Source: Frankiaceae bacterium
GTDB taxonomy: Bacteria; Actinomycetota; Actinomycetes; JAFAQI01
NCBI GenBank assembly: GCA_030840545.1
Contig: JAVEEH010000035.1
Coordinates: forward strand, 1-13,483
DNA length: 13,483 nt
Direction: 5' to 3'
Under the pieces are notes generated by a model. The model did not search any database, was not told where the DNA came from, and saw nothing but the letters and a program-made list of their open reading frames with translations. This document shows, in pieces, positions 12,227 through 13,483 of this stretch; position 1 is the stretch's first letter; each line of letters opens with the position of its first letter. Both the position numbers and the translations under genes were made by a program.

Positions 12227-12789
12227 CGAGAGGTGTCGGACGGCAAGAGGTCGGAGACATCGGCGTCGCCGTCGCGATAGCGCCTCGTGATCTCCGCTGT
12301 GCAGGCGTCCATGACGGCCTGCACCGCGCGCCGCTTCTGCGACACCTCCTGCTCCTCGCGCTCGAGCGTCTCAACGTCTTTGCGCAGCGACGCCTCGTCG
12401 TGTGAGGCCATGTCCGACAGGTCGACATCGGCGACGAGCTGCTCGACGTGGCGACGGTGGGAGTCGGCTCGTGACGGCTCGAGCGCACTGTGCCGGCCCA
12501 TCCCGCGCGGCCCGGCGGTGGTGCCTTCGTCGGTGAGGATGTGGTGGAGCGAGTCGACGAGGTCGCCGGGTGTCTCACCCGAGCGGCGTCGCAGCTCGGC
12601 GCGCAAGATGTCCATCCGACCTTGCAGCAGCCGGCGCAGGTAGGAGAGGTCGACCTCTTCCTGCTCGGCCTCCTTGCGCAGCGCACGCACCTCGTCCATC
12701 GACAGCCCGGCGAGCCCGTCGAGGAAGTCCTCGGCGAGCACACGGTCGATCCTGCGGTTGCCCTGGGGGCCCGGCGAGCCTTGTGTCAT
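12223..12789 (-). CDS. rsiG: RsiG-like c-di-GMP-binding anti-sigma factor
   Basis: 188 residues from ATG 12789, overlapping the BKACE stop (ATGA). It is mostly helical and charged, without membrane segments. The c-di-GMP signature of RsiG, E(X)3S(X)2R(X)3Q(X)3D, occurs twice and complete: E45-S49-R52-Q56-D60 and E146-S150-R153-Q157-D161. The N-terminal part DFLDGLAGLSMDEVRALRKEAEQEE leads into the first coiled-coil helix. A flexible acidic middle (70-130) separates it from the second helix (133-172). In Streptomyces, RsiG bound to c-di-GMP sequesters the sporulation/flagellar-type sigma factor WhiG; one protein with both motifs forms an antiparallel hairpin around a c-di-GMP dimer. The partner sigma factor is not in this window. 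The neighbours are catabolic enzymes, which does not explain its role. Symbol given by family resemblance. Confidence 0.85.
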   Translation of the reverse strand: MTQGSPGPQGNRRIDRVLAEDFLDGLAGLSMDEVRALRKEAEQEEVDLSYLRRLLQGRMDILRAELRRRSGETPGDLVDSLHHILTDEGTTAGPRGMGRHSALEPSRADSHRRHVEQLVADVDLSDMASHDEASLRKDVETLEREEQEVSQKRRAVQAVMDACTAEITRRYRDGDADVSDLLPSDTSR

Positions 12790-13483
12790 GCGTGTGCCCC
12801 CGTCTGGGTCGGAATCGGTCGGTCGAGCTTGACGCCCAGCATCGCGCGGGCCTCGTCCGGCCCCAGCGGCGGGCGCTGCGCAACGCGCGCCAGCTCCGCG
12901 GCGCGCTCGACGAGCTCGGCGTTGTCGCGCACCGGGCGCTGCGGAGCGAACGTGAGGGTGTCCTCCATGCCGACCCGCAGATGGCCGCCGGTGGACAACG
13001 CGGCGAGCATGACCGGCACGGTCGTGCGACCGACCCCGGTCGCCGAGAATGTCGCGCCTTCGGGCAGTGCGGCCACGCAGGCGACGAGGGCCTGCGCGGT
13101 GCCCGGCATCCCGCCCGGCACCCCCATCACCAGGTCGCAGTGCACGGGCCCCCCCTGGGGAGCCCCGTGCTTGTCGAGCAGCCGACGCATCGTCGTGACG
13201 TGGCCGAGGTCGAACAGCTCGAACTCCGGCACGATCTCGCGGTCGCGCATCTCCAGATAGAGCCGCTCGATGAACAGCCACCGGTTCATGAACACGTCGT
13301 CGCCGAAGTTGACCGTGCCGCAGGTGAGGCTGGCCCCGTCGGGTTGGCACTCGAGCACGGCCAGGCGCGCGTCCTCAGTGTCGGTGACGGCCCCACCGCT
13401 GGAGATCTGTACGACGAGGTCGGTGGCCTCGCGGATCGCGGTCACGACCTCGCGGGCCCGGCCGACGTCCAGGCTGGGACGTG
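12786..13483 (-). CDS. BKACE family protein (DUF849, beta-keto acid cleavage enzyme), 5' end outside window
   Basis: 231 C-terminal residues are visible; the frame continues through the right edge (RPSLDVGRAREVV precedes the first in-window GTG), so that GTG at 13445 is not the start. Visible family blocks are LVVQISSGGA, the TCGTVNFGDDVFMN strand-loop, ELFDLGHVTTMRRLL, and the glycine-rich LVMGVPGGMPGT followed by a segment like FSATGVGR. BKACE enzymes are zinc-dependent and condense a beta-keto acid with acetyl-CoA, giving acetoacetate and a new CoA ester, as in lysine fermentation (Kce) and carnitine breakdown. The substrate-specifying N-terminal part, including the His-x-His zinc ligands, is outside the window. 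It is the first visible gene of the three-gene operon with the RsiG-like and asparaginase genes. Confidence 0.88.
   Translation of the reverse strand, partial: RPSLDVGRAREVVTAIREATDLVVQISSGGAVTDTEDARLAVLECQPDGASLTCGTVNFGDDVFMNRWLFIERLYLEMRDREIVPEFELFDLGHVTTMRRLLDKHGAPQGGPVHCDLVMGVPGGMPGTAQALVACVAALPEGATFSATGVGRTTVPVMLAALSTGGHLRVGMEDTLTFAPQRPVRDNAELVERAAELARVAQRPPLGPDEARAMLGVKLDRPIPTQTGAHA

Noticed and set aside
12790..13350. Long N-terminal extension of the RsiG-like frame
   Set aside because: It is Arg/Ala-rich and lies over the well-supported BKACE gene. ATG 12789 overlaps the BKACE stop as ATGA.

Overview
The window comes from the chromosome of a high-GC actinobacterium. Codon third positions are strongly G/C, GTG and TTG starts are used, and most neighbouring genes overlap by 4 bases. 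Several families are actinobacterial: DUF2516, an HbhA-like protein beside an XRE regulator, a SigD-type ECF sigma factor with an RsdA-type anti-sigma factor, and an RsiG-type c-di-GMP-binding anti-sigma factor. The genus cannot be fixed from this sequence. No rRNA, tRNA, CRISPR array or transposase was seen.

Layout. (1) Positions 1-1355, minus strand: an AlaX-type alanyl-tRNA editing protein, overlapped GTGA-style by an alkaline-phosphatase/phosphodiesterase superfamily protein that runs off the left edge. (2) 1400-1947: a small plus-strand hypothetical gene converging on a DUF2516 membrane protein, with overlapping 3' ends. (3) 1997-6943, plus strand: a CopD-like four-helix membrane protein, then a tightly overlapped cluster. 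The cluster holds a 1070-residue DUF4157 protein with two zincin motifs and two peptidoglycan-binding-like domains, an unrecognised 219-residue partner, and a glyoxalase/VOC protein. It ends at a 21-bp-arm inverted repeat. (4) 7052-8149, minus strand: an HbhA-like Lys/Ala/Pro-tailed protein and its XRE regulator. (5) 8247-11277: a divergent envelope-stress-like module. A lipoprotein and a secreted acidic repeat protein (minus) face an ECF sigma factor and its membrane anti-sigma factor (plus). (6) 11279-13483, minus strand: an operon of BKACE (DUF849), RsiG-like anti-sigma factor and class-3 asparaginase, each overlapping the next by 4 bases.

The most notable features are these. The DUF4157 metalloprotease cluster looks like accessory DNA. 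It sits between hbhA-like and DUF2516 genes, which are neighbours in mycobacteria (XRE, hbhA and DUF2516 in a row), so the cluster may be an insertion. It carries an eCIS-cargo-type leader and zincin but no injection-system genes are visible. The RsiG-like protein has two complete copies of the c-di-GMP signature E(X)3S(X)2R(X)3Q(X)3D, which is unexpected between two catabolic genes. The sigD-type module has Ser/Gly/Asp-rich tandem-repeat tails on proteins on both sides of the promoter region, and the intergenic region contains two divergent copies of a GTAACG-N17-CATG promoter-like pattern.

All assignments were made by reading the sequence. No database search or structure prediction was run.
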